Positions 34,053 through 42,923 of a DNA stretch of 64,000 nt are shown here, in pieces (within the stretch, counting starts at the first letter, position 1; every line of letters begins with the position of its first letter). The DNA lies in the NCBI GenBank assembly GCA_038207565.1, contig JBBQZQ010000012.1:34620-98619 (forward strand), read 5' to 3'. Both the position numbers and the translations under genes were made by a program. The notes below the pieces were generated by a model, which saw only the letters and a program-made list of their open reading frames with translations, was not told the origin of the DNA and did no database searches. Source of the DNA: JALZAI01 sp038207565. GTDB lineage: Bacteria; Actinomycetota; Actinomycetes; Mycobacteriales; Jatrophihabitantaceae.

Positions 34053-35321
34053 TCACGGCAGGGTGACGTGCTGGGGTCCGAGCTCGGCGATCTTCTGCAC
34101 GCCGAGCAGCTGCATCGTGCGGCGCACCTCGGTGGTGAGTATCTCGGCCGCGCGCTCGACGCCGCGCTCGCCGCCGGCCATGAGCCCGTACAGGTAGGCC
34201 CGGCCGACGAGGGCAGCGTCGGCGCCGAGAGCCCGGGCTGCGACGATGTCGGCGCCGCTCATAATGCCGGTGTCGACCCATACCTCGGCGCGTCCCTGCA
34301 ATTCCTGCACGACGTCTGGCAGCAGCCGCAGCGGGACGGGCGCCCGGTCGAGCTGCCGGCCGCCGTGATTGGACACGAGCACCGCGTCGGCGCCGGCATC
34401 GACGACGCGCCGCGCGTCGTCCACGGTCTGAATGCCCTTGACCACGAGCGGCCCGTCCCACGCCGAGCGCAGCCAGGCCAGATCGTCTTGGGTCATCGTC
34501 GGGTCGAACAGCGCGTCGATCATCTCGGCGACCGTGGAGTCCCAGTTCGACAGCGACGCGAACGTCAGCGGGTCGGTCGTCAGCAGGTTCACCCACCAGG
34601 CCGGGTGCAGGATGGCGTTGCCGACGGTCTTCGCCTTGAGCTTGGGTGGGATCGCGAACCCGTTGCGGACGTCGCGTAACCGTGGCCCGGCGACCGGGAC
34701 GTCGACGGTGAGGATCAGCGCCTCGAATCCCGCCGCGTGCGCCCGGGCGATCAAGTCCTCGGCGGCGGCGCGGTCGCGCCACACGTAGAGCTGGAACCAC
34801 TTGCGCGCGTCGGGCGCGGCGGCCGCGACGTCTTCGATCGACGTCGTGCCCATCGTGGACAGCGCGTAGGGCACGCCGTAGCGCTCGGCGACCCGCGCGA
34901 CGGCGCGCTCGCCCTCGTGGTGCATCAGCCGGGTGAATCCGGTCGGGGCGAACGCGAAGGGCTGCTCGGAGCGGGTTCCAAGGATCGAGGTCGAGGTGTC
35001 GACCTGGCCGACGTCACGCAGCACCGACGGGTTGAACTGGAGGTCGGCGAACAACGACCTGGCCCGGGTAAGACTGATTTCGGCCGAGGCGGCACCGTCG
35101 GTGTAGTCGAAGACCGCGCGAGGGCTGCGGCGGCGTGCGATCGAGCGCAGGTCGTCGATGGTCAGCGCCCGCGCGAGCCGGCGTCGCGTCGGGTTCAGGT
35201 CCGGCTTGTCGAGCGAGATGAGCGGCGCGAAGTCCGACCAGCGGGGCCGTCGTCGAGGGGTTCGCTGCGGTGCTCTCACCGAGCCGACGCTACGCCGTCG
35301 TCGATCTCGGTCAATGGCCAC
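34053..35321 (-). CDS. FMN-dependent alpha-hydroxy acid oxidase/dehydrogenase
   Basis: A 422-residue member of the lactate/mandelate/glycolate oxidase family. The catalytic His is in VSNHGGRQLD, and FAPTGFTRLMHHEGE and the FMN-phosphate region (ALGADAALVGRAYLYGL) are clear. The first 40 residues are Arg-rich and not conserved. The GTG start lies within the end of the ThDP enzyme gene. In this operon it would oxidise a 2-hydroxy acid to the 2-oxo acid used by the ThDP enzyme (inference). Confidence 0.9.
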   Translation of the reverse strand: MAIDRDRRRRSVGSVRAPQRTPRRRPRWSDFAPLISLDKPDLNPTRRRLARALTIDDLRSIARRRSPRAVFDYTDGAASAEISLTRARSLFADLQFNPSVLRDVGQVDTSTSILGTRSEQPFAFAPTGFTRLMHHEGERAVARVAERYGVPYALSTMGTTSIEDVAAAAPDARKWFQLYVWRDRAAAEDLIARAHAAGFEALILTVDVPVAGPRLRDVRNGFAIPPKLKAKTVGNAILHPAWWVNLLTTDPLTFASLSNWDSTVAEMIDALFDPTMTQDDLAWLRSAWDGPLVVKGIQTVDDARRVVDAGADAVLVSNHGGRQLDRAPVPLRLLPDVVQELQGRAEVWVDTGIMSGADIVAARALGADAALVGRAYLYGLMAGGERGVERAAEILTTEVRRTMQLLGVQKIAELGPQHVTLP

Positions 35322-36936
35322 GGAACGCGTCCTTGAGCCACCACGCCCCGCCGTCGTCGACGATCTTGGCGTCGATCAGCAGCGGACGGGATCGATCGCC
35401 GGAAACCCACGATACGACGGCGTCCATGTCGTCGATGCCTCGCACGGTCAGACCGTGCAAACCGAACCCGCGGGCGATGGACGCGAGGTCGGTCTCCGGG
35501 AAGCGGACCGTGCCGAGATCGTGCCCGTCCGGACCGAAGTGGTGCACCTCCGCGCCGTACGCCTCGTCGTTGTAGACGACGATCATCATGTCGAGGCCGA
35601 GGCGGGCAACGGTGTCGAGTTCGGCGATGCCCATCGTCGCACCGCCGTCACCGAGTGCGGCGACCGTGAGCCGGTGCGGCTGCGCGATCGCAGCCCCCAC
35701 GGCGCTGGCGAGCCCGAGCCCGATCGACTGGAACGCCTGCGCGAAGCAGAACCCCAGCTCGTCGGGCACGGACAGAAACATGCTCGGGTAGCCCATGAAG
35801 TTGCCCGAGTCGATGCAGACGGTGCGCTCGGCGGGCAGCAGGTCGTCGAGCGCTATCGACACCGTGCGCGGGTCGATGCGGTCGGCGGTGGACGCGTCGT
35901 CGAACGGCACGTCGCGCCAGTGGGACTCGGCGGCGATCCGCCGGCCGATGTCGTCGGTGCGGTACCGCGTTCCCGGCGCAGCCGTGACGGCGGACGCCGT
36001 CGCCGCGACGTCACCGGTGACGCCGAGGTCGATCGCCCGGTGCCGGCCAAGGGCTTCGGCCTCGACGTCCACCTGCACGACGGTGGTGCCGGGTGCGATC
36101 AGCTCGCCGTGGCGCATCGTCCACATGTTCAGGGCGCAGCCCCACCCGACGATCAGGTCGGCGCCGCGGATGAGCTCGGCGGCCAGGGGTGCGGCGAAGC
36201 CGCCGGACACATCCAGCGACCACGGGTCGTCGTGGAACAGCCCCTTCGCTGCGGCACTCGTCGCCAGCAGCGCGCCGGTGCGCTCGGCGAGCACGCGCAC
36301 GGCATCGCGCGCGCCTGGCGAGCGGGCCCCGCGGCCGGCGACGAACACGGGCCGCTGCGACGCGACGAGTTGGGCGGTCAGCCGTGCGACATCGTCGCCG
36401 GGCGGGCCGACGACGGCCAGCGTCGGCGGCTCGGGCAGCGACCACCCGTCCGCGAGCTCCTCGGCCTGCGCGCCCAGCGGCAGGTTCAGCACGACCGTTC
36501 GGCGGTCGTCGACGGCGGCGCGGTAGGCGGCCATTGCGGTCGCCACCGCGTCAGCAGCCGACGTCACCCGCATCGACACGGCGCCGACCGACCTCGCGAG
36601 CGCGTCCTGGTCGACGTAGAAATTCGACCGCGCATCGTTCGCCTCGGCGGCGAGCACGATCATCGGGGTGCGGCTCTTCGCGGCCTCGGTGATGCCGGTC
36701 ATCGCGTTGGTCAGCCCGCAGCCCTGGTGCACTGTGACCGCGGCGACCCGGCCGCTGAGCCTGCCGTAGGCGTCGGCCATCGTCGCCGCGCCGCACTCGT
36801 GACGCGCGGCTACGTAACTCGCTCCGGCGCCGATAAGGGCGTTCGTGACGTGAAAGTTGCCCGACCCGACGACACCGAAGACCTGGCGAACGCCCAGGTC
36901 GGCGAGAACCCGGCCGATCGCCGAACCGACCCGCAT
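35311..36936 (-). CDS. Thiamine-diphosphate-dependent enzyme (benzoylformate decarboxylase/acetolactate synthase type)
   Basis: A 541-residue ThDP enzyme. The catalytic Glu is in ARHECGAATMADAYGR, and the ThDP/Mg motif runs from GDGGATMG to VVYNDEAYG (about 27 residues apart). The central FAD-type domain is short. Its place beside an FMN hydroxyacid oxidase suggests a 2-oxo acid decarboxylase, as in the mandelate pathway. Sulphoacetaldehyde- or acetolactate-type activities cannot be excluded. It begins 6 bp after the cyclase stop. Confidence 0.85.
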   Translation of the reverse strand: MRVGSAIGRVLADLGVRQVFGVVGSGNFHVTNALIGAGASYVAARHECGAATMADAYGRLSGRVAAVTVHQGCGLTNAMTGITEAAKSRTPMIVLAAEANDARSNFYVDQDALARSVGAVSMRVTSAADAVATAMAAYRAAVDDRRTVVLNLPLGAQAEELADGWSLPEPPTLAVVGPPGDDVARLTAQLVASQRPVFVAGRGARSPGARDAVRVLAERTGALLATSAAAKGLFHDDPWSLDVSGGFAAPLAAELIRGADLIVGWGCALNMWTMRHGELIAPGTTVVQVDVEAEALGRHRAIDLGVTGDVAATASAVTAAPGTRYRTDDIGRRIAAESHWRDVPFDDASTADRIDPRTVSIALDDLLPAERTVCIDSGNFMGYPSMFLSVPDELGFCFAQAFQSIGLGLASAVGAAIAQPHRLTVAALGDGGATMGIAELDTVARLGLDMMIVVYNDEAYGAEVHHFGPDGHDLGTVRFPETDLASIARGFGLHGLTVRGIDDMDAVVSWVSGDRSRPLLIDAKIVDDGGAWWLKDAFRGH

Positions 36937-36942
36937 CAGTGC

Positions 36943-37716
36943 TCAGCGCTCGACGAGCGCAAGCACCCGGACGGGGCTGCCCGAGCCGTTGACGATGCGC
37001 AGCGGACTCGCGATCAGCACCGCGCCCGTCGGTGGCAGCCGGTCGAGATTACGCAGTTGGGTCAGGCCGTACTTTCCCGCTCCGTGCATGAACGAGTGGC
37101 AGGGAAACATCGGCTCGAAGCTCGCCGCGGCCCCGGCGTCACTGCCGACCGTCTCCACCCCCATCCCGATGACCGGCGACTCCTGGGCTACCCACCGCGC
37201 GCACTGCGCCGACAGCCCCGGCGTATGTGGGCCGGACTCATCGGCGTTGAGGAATTCGTCCTGCGAGTGGGCCCGTGCGTCCCAACCCGTGCGCACGAGC
37301 AGCCAACCGCGGTCGGGCAGCGGAGCGTGCTGCTTCTCCCACGCCTTGATGTGGTCGATCTCGACGAGGAAGTCGGGATTCTCGCTCGCCTCCGCGGAGA
37401 AGTCGAGAACCGCTGCAGGCCCGACGAGATTGCGCGGCGGCACCGAGGCAACGTCCTCGCCGTCCTGCCCGGAGATCCAGTGGATCGGCGCGTCGAAGTG
37501 GGTGCCGGTGTGCTCGCCGGTGCGGAAGTTGTTCCAGTACCAGGCCGGGCCGGCGTCGTCGTAGCGCGAGATCAGCTCGAGTTCGAAGCGCGCCGTCTGG
37601 CCGAACTGCTCGGGCAATTGCAGCAGCGGGGTTTCGGTCGAGAGCGGCGCCGTCAGGTCGACGACCTCGATGGATCCGGACGCGAGCCCGGCGACGAGCG
37701 TGGACAGGGCAGCCAT
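36943..37716 (-). CDS. Cyclase-family metal-dependent hydrolase
   Basis: A 257-residue protein of the kynurenine formamidase/cyclase family. The signature metal-binding motif HTGTHFDAPIHW is present at about residues 68-79. These enzymes hydrolyse N-formyl or cyclic amide/lactone bonds. It is the first gene of the operon and may open or deformylate the incoming substrate. The exact substrate is unknown. Confidence 0.85.
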   Translation of the reverse strand: MAALSTLVAGLASGSIEVVDLTAPLSTETPLLQLPEQFGQTARFELELISRYDDAGPAWYWNNFRTGEHTGTHFDAPIHWISGQDGEDVASVPPRNLVGPAAVLDFSAEASENPDFLVEIDHIKAWEKQHAPLPDRGWLLVRTGWDARAHSQDEFLNADESGPHTPGLSAQCARWVAQESPVIGMGVETVGSDAGAAASFEPMFPCHSFMHGAGKYGLTQLRNLDRLPPTGAVLIASPLRIVNGSGSPVRVLALVER

Positions 37717-38116
37717 CGACGTCTCCTCATTGCGTGGATGGTCGGGACGCTATTCGGTCCCGCTCGTCACCGTCAAAGGCGCCCGGTGTAACCGCGCCGC
37801 GCGACTCGCTTTACCTGGGCCCGCCCTCGAACACAGTTCAGCGTGCGTTGGGCGCGAGAGCCACTGTCGCCGCGAGTCTGACGGCATCGATTGGTTCGTC
37901 CTTAAGGGTCACTCGCTCCGTCGCGCCCCCACCCGTCGCCAACCGAAGGTGCGACATGCCTCGCCCGCCACCCTCGATACGTACGACCCGTGCGACGCTG
38001 CCGACGCATCGTCGGTCCGCGGCAACCCGGCTCGATCGACGTGCTCGGTGTTCCGCACCTTTTGGGGTGAACTCCGGCAGCCTTGTCGGCTGCCAGGCAG
38101 GGGTTAGATTCCGGGT
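37717..38116. other. Divergent intergenic region, no gene seen
   Basis: About 400 bp between the minus-strand cyclase operon and the DDN-like gene. It should contain both promoters. I see no convincing -35/-10 pair, inverted repeat or small gene. Confidence 0.5.
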
Positions 38117-38548
38117 ATGTCGAATGATTTTGGATTCAAGGTCATGAATATCGTCCATCGCGCGCTAATGAAGCTCAGCGGCGGTCGTCTCGGTTGGGAA
38201 GCTCAGCACATGCCGGTACTCGAGCTGACCACGATCGGACGCAAGAGCGGGCGGCCCCACTCGGTGATGCTTACCTCGCCGGTGCAGGACGGGGCGAGCC
38301 TCGTCGTGGTGGCGTCGCGCGGCGGCGCCGACCAGTCGCCGGCGTGGTTCTTGAACCTGCGGGACAACCCCGAAGTGCAGGTGGCAATGAAGGGAGGGGC
38401 TACGCGGCGCATGCGCGCCTCTATCGCCACCACGGAGGAGCGGGCCCGGTTGTGGCCGCTGGTCGTCGCGGATCACAAGAACTACGCCGCCTACCAGCGC
38501 AAGCCCAGCCGCCAGATTCCGCTGGTTCTGCTATACCCGGCGGCGTAG
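38117..38548 (+). CDS. F420-dependent (DDN-like) nitroreductase-family protein
   Basis: A 143-residue flavin/deazaflavin oxidoreductase-like protein. The family core is LELTTIGRKSGRPHSVML, followed by ASRGGADQSPAWFLNLRDNPEVQV. Mycobacterial Ddn and relatives use F420H2 to reduce quinones or nitro-compounds. It is a single gene. Its presence supports an F420-producing actinobacterium. Confidence 0.88.
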   Translation: MSNDFGFKVMNIVHRALMKLSGGRLGWEAQHMPVLELTTIGRKSGRPHSVMLTSPVQDGASLVVVASRGGADQSPAWFLNLRDNPEVQVAMKGGATRRMRASIATTEERARLWPLVVADHKNYAAYQRKPSRQIPLVLLYPAA

Positions 38549-39435
38549 ACATCCATTCGCCGCTGGCACGGCGGGTAGTGCGGGCAGCAGCAGGTTTCGC
38601 GATCCGACCGCTGCCAGCGAACTACGCGGGAGCCCGCGGCTAGCGATGGCCCTCCAGCGGAGCAAGCCGCCACCACGGAACCCGCACGCCTTTGCCGCGC
38701 CACCGCTCCTCCGGCGCTCGAAACACTCCGGGCCAACACTCCGCGCCAACACTCCGGGCCAACACCCGCGCGACCGCCGGGAGCAGGGTGTGCTTGATCG
38801 GCGATACGCCGCCACGGCGAGAGCCTGGTTGGTGTCCTCGAGTCCCCGGCTAGCGCGACCTCCCGGGACCGGGTGCCCAGCTCGCCAGACTTCGCAATCG
38901 GCACCGAAGTTTTCGGTACTGGGTCACTGACCCACTACCAAGTTTTCTCGCCTCTTGACGAAATGGCGGAGCTGTTCGTGACTGACCTGTGCACGCTGCT
39001 CGGCATCCAATGGCGCCACGCTTCGCCCGACCTGGGCAGGTCGCCACGTTGACGTAATCGTGCAGGCCTACAAGCCGAGTCTTCTGCACTGGCAGCTGCT
39101 CGATACGGGCCTTCCGCCGACAGCTTCACGTTCCGGAAGCCGTTCCCGGTTCCAGGGCAGACAGCCGCGAACGTGCACTCCTGCGACGACTGGCTCTGAT
39201 CAGCCTGACCGGAGGCCTCTTCCTGCTCGCGGATCGACAAGTGACACAAGATGGCTCAGTCGAGGAGTCGGAATCGTCGCCGCAAGCCGTTCCGCATACG
39301 GCGACAGGGGCGTTCGCAGCCGCGACCGGCTGCTACGCCACCGCAGCTGACGTCACTGCGTTGTTCAGCGGTCATGCTTCGATTCACGTTCGTCTCGTAG
39401 CGTTAGACCGCCGTCGATCATGGTATTTTCCGCGC
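38549..39435. other. Long region without a convincing gene
   Basis: Nearly 890 bp. The minus-strand frames here have no recognisable domain. It contains the 13-bp tandem repeat at 38722. The stretch 39380-39435 just before the HTH gene is more AT-rich (catggtattttc) and is its likely promoter. Confidence 0.45.
38722..38768. repeat. 13-bp tandem direct repeat
   Basis: AACACTCCGGGCC is repeated with a 13-bp period starting at 38722, 38735, 38748 and partly 38761; the second copy has one G-to-C change. It lies in non-coding sequence. Confidence 0.75.
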
Positions 39436-39963
39436 GTGACGGCCCTGCCCGTTTTCGACTTCGCCGCGTTCTTCGCCGCGTTCGACGCCGAGCGTCGTGA
39501 CCGAGGGTTGGGCTGGTACGAGTTCGCCGACGAGCTGTGGCAGCAGTCGTCGGAGCTCAACGCGCAGCGCAGTGACCACCCGCTCTGCGGAGGAGCGGTC
39601 TCAAGGCTGCAAGCACGCGGCGCGACATCGTGTCAGTACGCGCTGTTCATGCTGCGCTGGCTCGGCCGGGCACCGGAGGAGTTCCTCACCGGCCCGATCG
39701 TCGATGTGGGCAATGTCCAGTTGCCGCAGCCAGGACCCGGCAGTCGGCTCCGGTGGGATTTGAACCGGCTCCACTCAGCGCTCAACGAGCAGCGTCAGGA
39801 GCGCGGTCTTACGTGGTCCGATCTGGCGCGGGAGCTCGGCTGCACGCCAAGCCGATTGACCAATCTGCGGACCGCTCGCATGGCGGACATGGGCCTCACG
39901 ATGCGCGTCACGCAGTGGCTCGGAAAGCCCGCCGCTACGTTCGTTCACGCCGCTCAGTGGTGA
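39436..39963 (+). CDS. Protein with two HTH-like repeats
   Basis: A 175-residue protein from the GTG start at 39436; upstream in-frame sequence looks non-coding. It contains two similar halves. Residues 15-80 (RDRGLGWYEFADELW ... ALFMLRWLGRAPEEFL) and 115-170 (RQERGLTWSDLARELGCTPSRL ... RVTQWLGKPAATF) each look like a Cro/C1-type HTH followed by a short helix. The second half has the better recognition helix. Likely a DNA-binding regulator. No partner gene is adjacent. Confidence 0.65.
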   Translation: MTALPVFDFAAFFAAFDAERRDRGLGWYEFADELWQQSSELNAQRSDHPLCGGAVSRLQARGATSCQYALFMLRWLGRAPEEFLTGPIVDVGNVQLPQPGPGSRLRWDLNRLHSALNEQRQERGLTWSDLARELGCTPSRLTNLRTARMADMGLTMRVTQWLGKPAATFVHAAQW

Positions 39964-40329
39964 CTGGAGCTCGCCCGAGCTGAGTCGGTCGCGACGAGAC
40001 AGGCCGCCCATGTCGATGAGCGTTGGTACCTCCGACGATCGGCGACGGTCTGCGACCCGTCGCACGTATGTCGCATGCGAGGCCGACCATGACCAAAGTT
40101 GTCTCCTGCACCTGACGGAGATGACGGTGAACGGGGTGGCCTGTGGGGCGACCCTGATCATCGGGCAGATCGCTGGCGCGCGCAGCCTGGTGGCCTGCTG
40201 GTGAGGGTTCGACCTGCGAGACCCCATCCCGTGCATTGCCACAGTGCGTCCGATCCGATGGACGCCATCGGGGGAGTGCCGGAGTACGAGGTGCTCCAGA
40301 AGCTGCGTCCGCGCGAGGCACGCCGGCCG
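39964..40329. other. Intergenic region, no gene seen
   Basis: About 365 bp between convergent genes. Short frames on both strands show no family features, and no clear terminator stands out. Confidence 0.4.
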
Positions 40330-40596
40330 CTACGTGCCGTTGCGCTCGCGGTGCTTGCACCCCGGCCAGCAGCAGGGTCGGCGCTGGCCTTGCTCCAGCT
40401 CCTCCTGTGTCCGGCGAATGCGGCGCTCTCGGGTCGTCCCTTGCTTGGCATCCTCGACCCAGCAAATGAACTCGTTGCGCCCCAAAGGCGTGATTTCCTT
40501 CCAGGCAGCGAGCGCCGTGGCGTTGGCGATGAGCGCATTGCGCAGATCTGCGGGCAGCTTGTGCACCACCCCTCCGGGCACGCGCTGGCTTCTCAC
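40330..40596 (-). CDS. YdeI/OmpD-associated-family small protein
   Basis: An 88-residue protein. The segments KLPADLRNALIANATALAAW, ITPLGRNEFICWVEDAK and RRIRRTQEELEQGQRRPCC match the C-terminal domain of the YdeI/OmdA family. Function in this family is poorly defined. Its GTG start overlaps the stop of the broken VOC gene upstream (GTGA), so it was once the second gene of a two-gene operon. Confidence 0.75.
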   Translation of the reverse strand: MRSQRVPGGVVHKLPADLRNALIANATALAAWKEITPLGRNEFICWVEDAKQGTTRERRIRRTQEELEQGQRRPCCWPGCKHRERNGT

Positions 40597-41004
40597 AGGG
40601 CCACGGTAGTGAGACGGAGGCGAGCCCGCATCACCATCGTTCTACGAGGCAGTCGGCCGATGCAGAACTCGTTGCCATCCGGATCGAACAGCACGGTCCA
40701 GTTGTTGCCCAGGCCACCCTCCCGGGCACACCGACGCGGGAGGCACCCAGCTCCACGACCGGGTCGATCTCCGCCTCGGGATCCTTGGACGCGAGATCGA
40801 CATGCACACAGTTCTTGACCGGCTTCGGCTCTGGCACCTTGAAAACAGGAGCCTGCGAACCCCCCCGGTGGTCGAGGGCGCCCAACGCCACGACGTCCTC
40901 GGCGCGCTACTCAGGCGTTCGTAACGGGTGACCGCGCCCCAGAACGAGGCCATCCGCTCGGGGTCGGCGCAGTCGAAGGTGACATGGAAGAGGAATGCGC
41001 TCAC
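40593..41004 (-). pseudogene. Glyoxalase/VOC-family gene broken by frameshifts
   Basis: A GTG at 41004 starts SAFLFHVTFDCADPERMASF, a VOC N-terminus, in one frame. The middle (PEPKPVKNCVHVDLASKDPE) is in a second frame, and the end (GNEFCIGRLP) is in a third, reaching a stop at 40593. At least two indels are required. The stop still overlaps the start of the YdeI-like gene. Confidence 0.7.
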
Positions 41005-41343
41005 TCCACGACTGCAGCACACACACCAACCCAGGACGTAGGCCCGACGCTCGGAGTCCGGCCGGCCCGCCTCGCGATCACCGCTGATATCGATCATGCG
41101 GCTGTTCGGCGAGCCGATCGTTCACCGGTGCTGGGTCAGCTCGTTGCTGGGACGCGTCTGGAGGCAAAGGCGAACCCCAGGTCTCGAGACCCGATGGTCA
41201 TGAAGCAGTGGCCGCGTTCAAGCGCCTCAGGCTGTTGAAGCAACCAGTGGATCTCTTCGCTGAGCGTGAGCGGGGTCCGCTGGGCGGGATGACCATGGCT
41301 GACCGCACCGGATCGGACGCTAATCGCATGCCGCGCCGTTGTG

Positions 41344-41697
41344 TCAGTCCCGATGGTTCACGATATTGATTACGTTGCCGTCTGGTGCTCGGACGAAGAA
41401 CCTGCGCACACCCCACGGCTCGGTAGTTATCGGATGCACGATCTCGTAGCCGAGTTTCTGAGCCTCTTCATAAGCACCTTCGACGTCATCCGTGTGGACG
41501 GAAATGACCGAGTCTTCGGGTGCGGTTGCGTCGCGCGTTACGAGCTGGACGTTCGCCCCGGTGTCGGGAGAGGTGTAGCGGGCCACCCATCCCATGTTGA
41601 ACTCCTCGGTGCTCAGCCCGAGGTAGTTGGTGTAGAAGCTCCTCGTTTCCTCAACGTCAGCCACTCGAAGGTTGGCCACAATGTGTGTGGCGCGCAC
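41344..41697 (-). CDS. VOC-family (glyoxalase/bleomycin resistance-like) protein
   Basis: A 117-residue single VOC domain: HIVANLRVADVEETRSFYTNYLGL at the start and FFVRAPDGNVINIVNH at the end. AGGAGG lies 5 bases before the GTG, which decides this start over an ATG 30 bases upstream. Substrate unknown. It is intact, unlike the VOC genes at 27724, 40593 and 43205. Confidence 0.82.
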   Translation of the reverse strand: MRATHIVANLRVADVEETRSFYTNYLGLSTEEFNMGWVARYTSPDTGANVQLVTRDATAPEDSVISVHTDDVEGAYEEAQKLGYEIVHPITTEPWGVRRFFVRAPDGNVINIVNHRD

Positions 41698-41905
41698 GCG
41701 GTCCTCCTGCCGACGACGGGTATGCATGATGATCGTCCGAACGTTGCTGCGTGTCTACTCGCGCAATCCGGTGATGGCTGGCCTCCCGAGGCGCGCGACG
41801 GAAATGCCGAATGTGATGCGCCATGCACTCAATTCGGCACGAACTTGAGCGTCCCGCAGGGGATCCGCCTACGCGCCGGATGCGGTGGGGGTTGGTCGAG
41901 TCCAC

Positions 41906-42458
41906 CTATGCCAAGCCAAGGTGTGCCGCGGCGGTGAGCACAGCTTCATCCTCGACGCCGAGTAGGTGGACACCGCGCACGTTCACCGCGCTGAGGGCGC
42001 GGTCGAACAGCGTGACGTGGATCCAGCTTGCCTCCAGCGTCGACCACCAGCGCAGCCCAGCCGCGTCGGGATGGCGCTCGAACTGCCGCACCGCGTAGGC
42101 CTGCGTGGTTCCGCGGTGACCGGTTGCCACGATCGAGGGTCGCAGCGTCTCGGTGGCCAAGACGGCGGGGTCGTCGAGGTCGACGAGCACAGCGTGGGCA
42201 TCGAGTTCCAACTCGGCGAGTGCAAGTTGCCGACCGGACCGGACGAGCAGCTCAGGGCGCAGGTCTCCGGTGCCGCGGAACGGTGCGAGCATCTCCGCGA
42301 CCGCCGACACGGCAGCCTCAGCCAGGTACAGACAACCGTAAACGATCCGGGGCATCATGGCGTCCGGTGCCCTGGAACGCCCTCGGCACCCACAGCGCGT
42401 CGCCCGGCTCGCCGGCCGCCGCCGACGGGTCCCACGGCAGGACCCGCCACAGTCTCAC
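41906..42458 (-). pseudogene. RES-domain toxin gene with single-base frameshift
   Basis: A GTG at 42458, overlapping the antitoxin stop, starts RLWRVLPWDPSAAAGEPGD and LWVPRAFQGTGRHDAPDR, a good RES-domain N-terminus. The rest (YGCLYLAEAAVSAVAEML ... HLLGVEDEAVL) lies in another frame. Removing one base from the AAA at 42340-42342 would join both parts as DRYGCLYLAE. RES toxins degrade NAD+. So the toxin is inactivated, or there is a sequencing error in a homopolymer. Confidence 0.8.
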
Positions 42459-42787
42459 GCGAAGCTGCCGGCCCGCTCGCTCGCGATCGCGTCGAGTACC
42501 TCACGTGTCTGGCCGCGTCGGATGAGGTCAACCGGGCGGCGCCCCCCCAAACTCGGGTTCGCTCCGACCAGCCACCGCTCGGCCGCCTCTAACGGGTAGA
42601 GGCGCAGCAGGTGCGACATCACGAGTTCGAGCAGGTCCACGCGTGCGGCATTGACGTCGTCGATCCCCTGGCCGTGGCGCCACCGGGTGACCTGCGCCGG
42701 GCTGACATCAAGCAGCTCGGCCAGACGCCGCTGCGAGCCGAAGTCACGGCTCAGCGCGGTCACCTTCTCCGCCGTCGTCACTGGCAT
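42455..42787 (-). CDS. Xre/MbcA/ParS-like antitoxin (DUF2384)
   Basis: A 110-residue antitoxin. The HTH QRRLAELLDVSPAQVTRWRHG (residues 19-39) is followed by the toxin-binding domain with YPLEAAERWLVGANPSLGGRRPVDLI. It pairs with the RES gene downstream (4-bp overlap). A perfect inverted repeat 11 bp upstream of the ATG is the likely autoregulatory site. It is intact even though the toxin frame is broken. Confidence 0.87.
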   Translation of the reverse strand: MPVTTAEKVTALSRDFGSQRRLAELLDVSPAQVTRWRHGQGIDDVNAARVDLLELVMSHLLRLYPLEAAERWLVGANPSLGGRRPVDLIRRGQTREVLDAIASERAGSFA

Positions 42788-42797
42788 GCCCCAGACT

Positions 42798-42820
42798 AGC
42801 GCAACACAATCCATTGCGCT
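42798..42820. promoter_or_regulatory. Inverted repeat upstream of the antitoxin gene
   Basis: AGCGCAA-N9-TTGCGCT has perfect 7-bp arms, 11 bp upstream of the antitoxin start. It is a probable operator for toxin-antitoxin autoregulation. Confidence 0.6.
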
Positions 42821-42885
42821 GGCATCGCGCCAGCAGTCCCGGCCTGAACGCGATATCGCATCGACGAGCGTTGGCCCCACCGGCG

Positions 42886-42915
42886 TTGACATGCAAGATT
42901 TTGCTTGCCTATAGT
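42886..42915 (+). promoter_or_regulatory. ArsR promoter with embedded operator
   Basis: TTGACA (42886-42891) and TATAGT (42910-42915) are separated by 18 bp. The inverted repeat GCAAG-N6-CTTGC (42893-42908) fills the spacer. The gene starts 8 bp after the -10 box, so the transcript is nearly leaderless. Binding of the ArsR dimer would block polymerase. Confidence 0.72.
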
Positions 42916-42923
42916 CGGCTCGC

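Noticed and set aside
35158..37791. 877-residue open frame on the plus strand, the longest in the window
   Set aside because: It runs antisense to the ThDP enzyme, FMN oxidase and cyclase genes, which have full family motifs. It has the Arg/Asp/Gly-rich composition of a high-GC antisense frame and no domain.
37838..38158. Minus-strand 106-residue open frame
   Set aside because: It overlaps the start of the DDN-like gene and the divergent promoter region and shows no domain.
41160..41290. Minus-strand frame with IHWLLQQPEALERGHCF
   Set aside because: It looks protein-like but is short, lacks a start and matches no family I can name; too weak to list as a gene.
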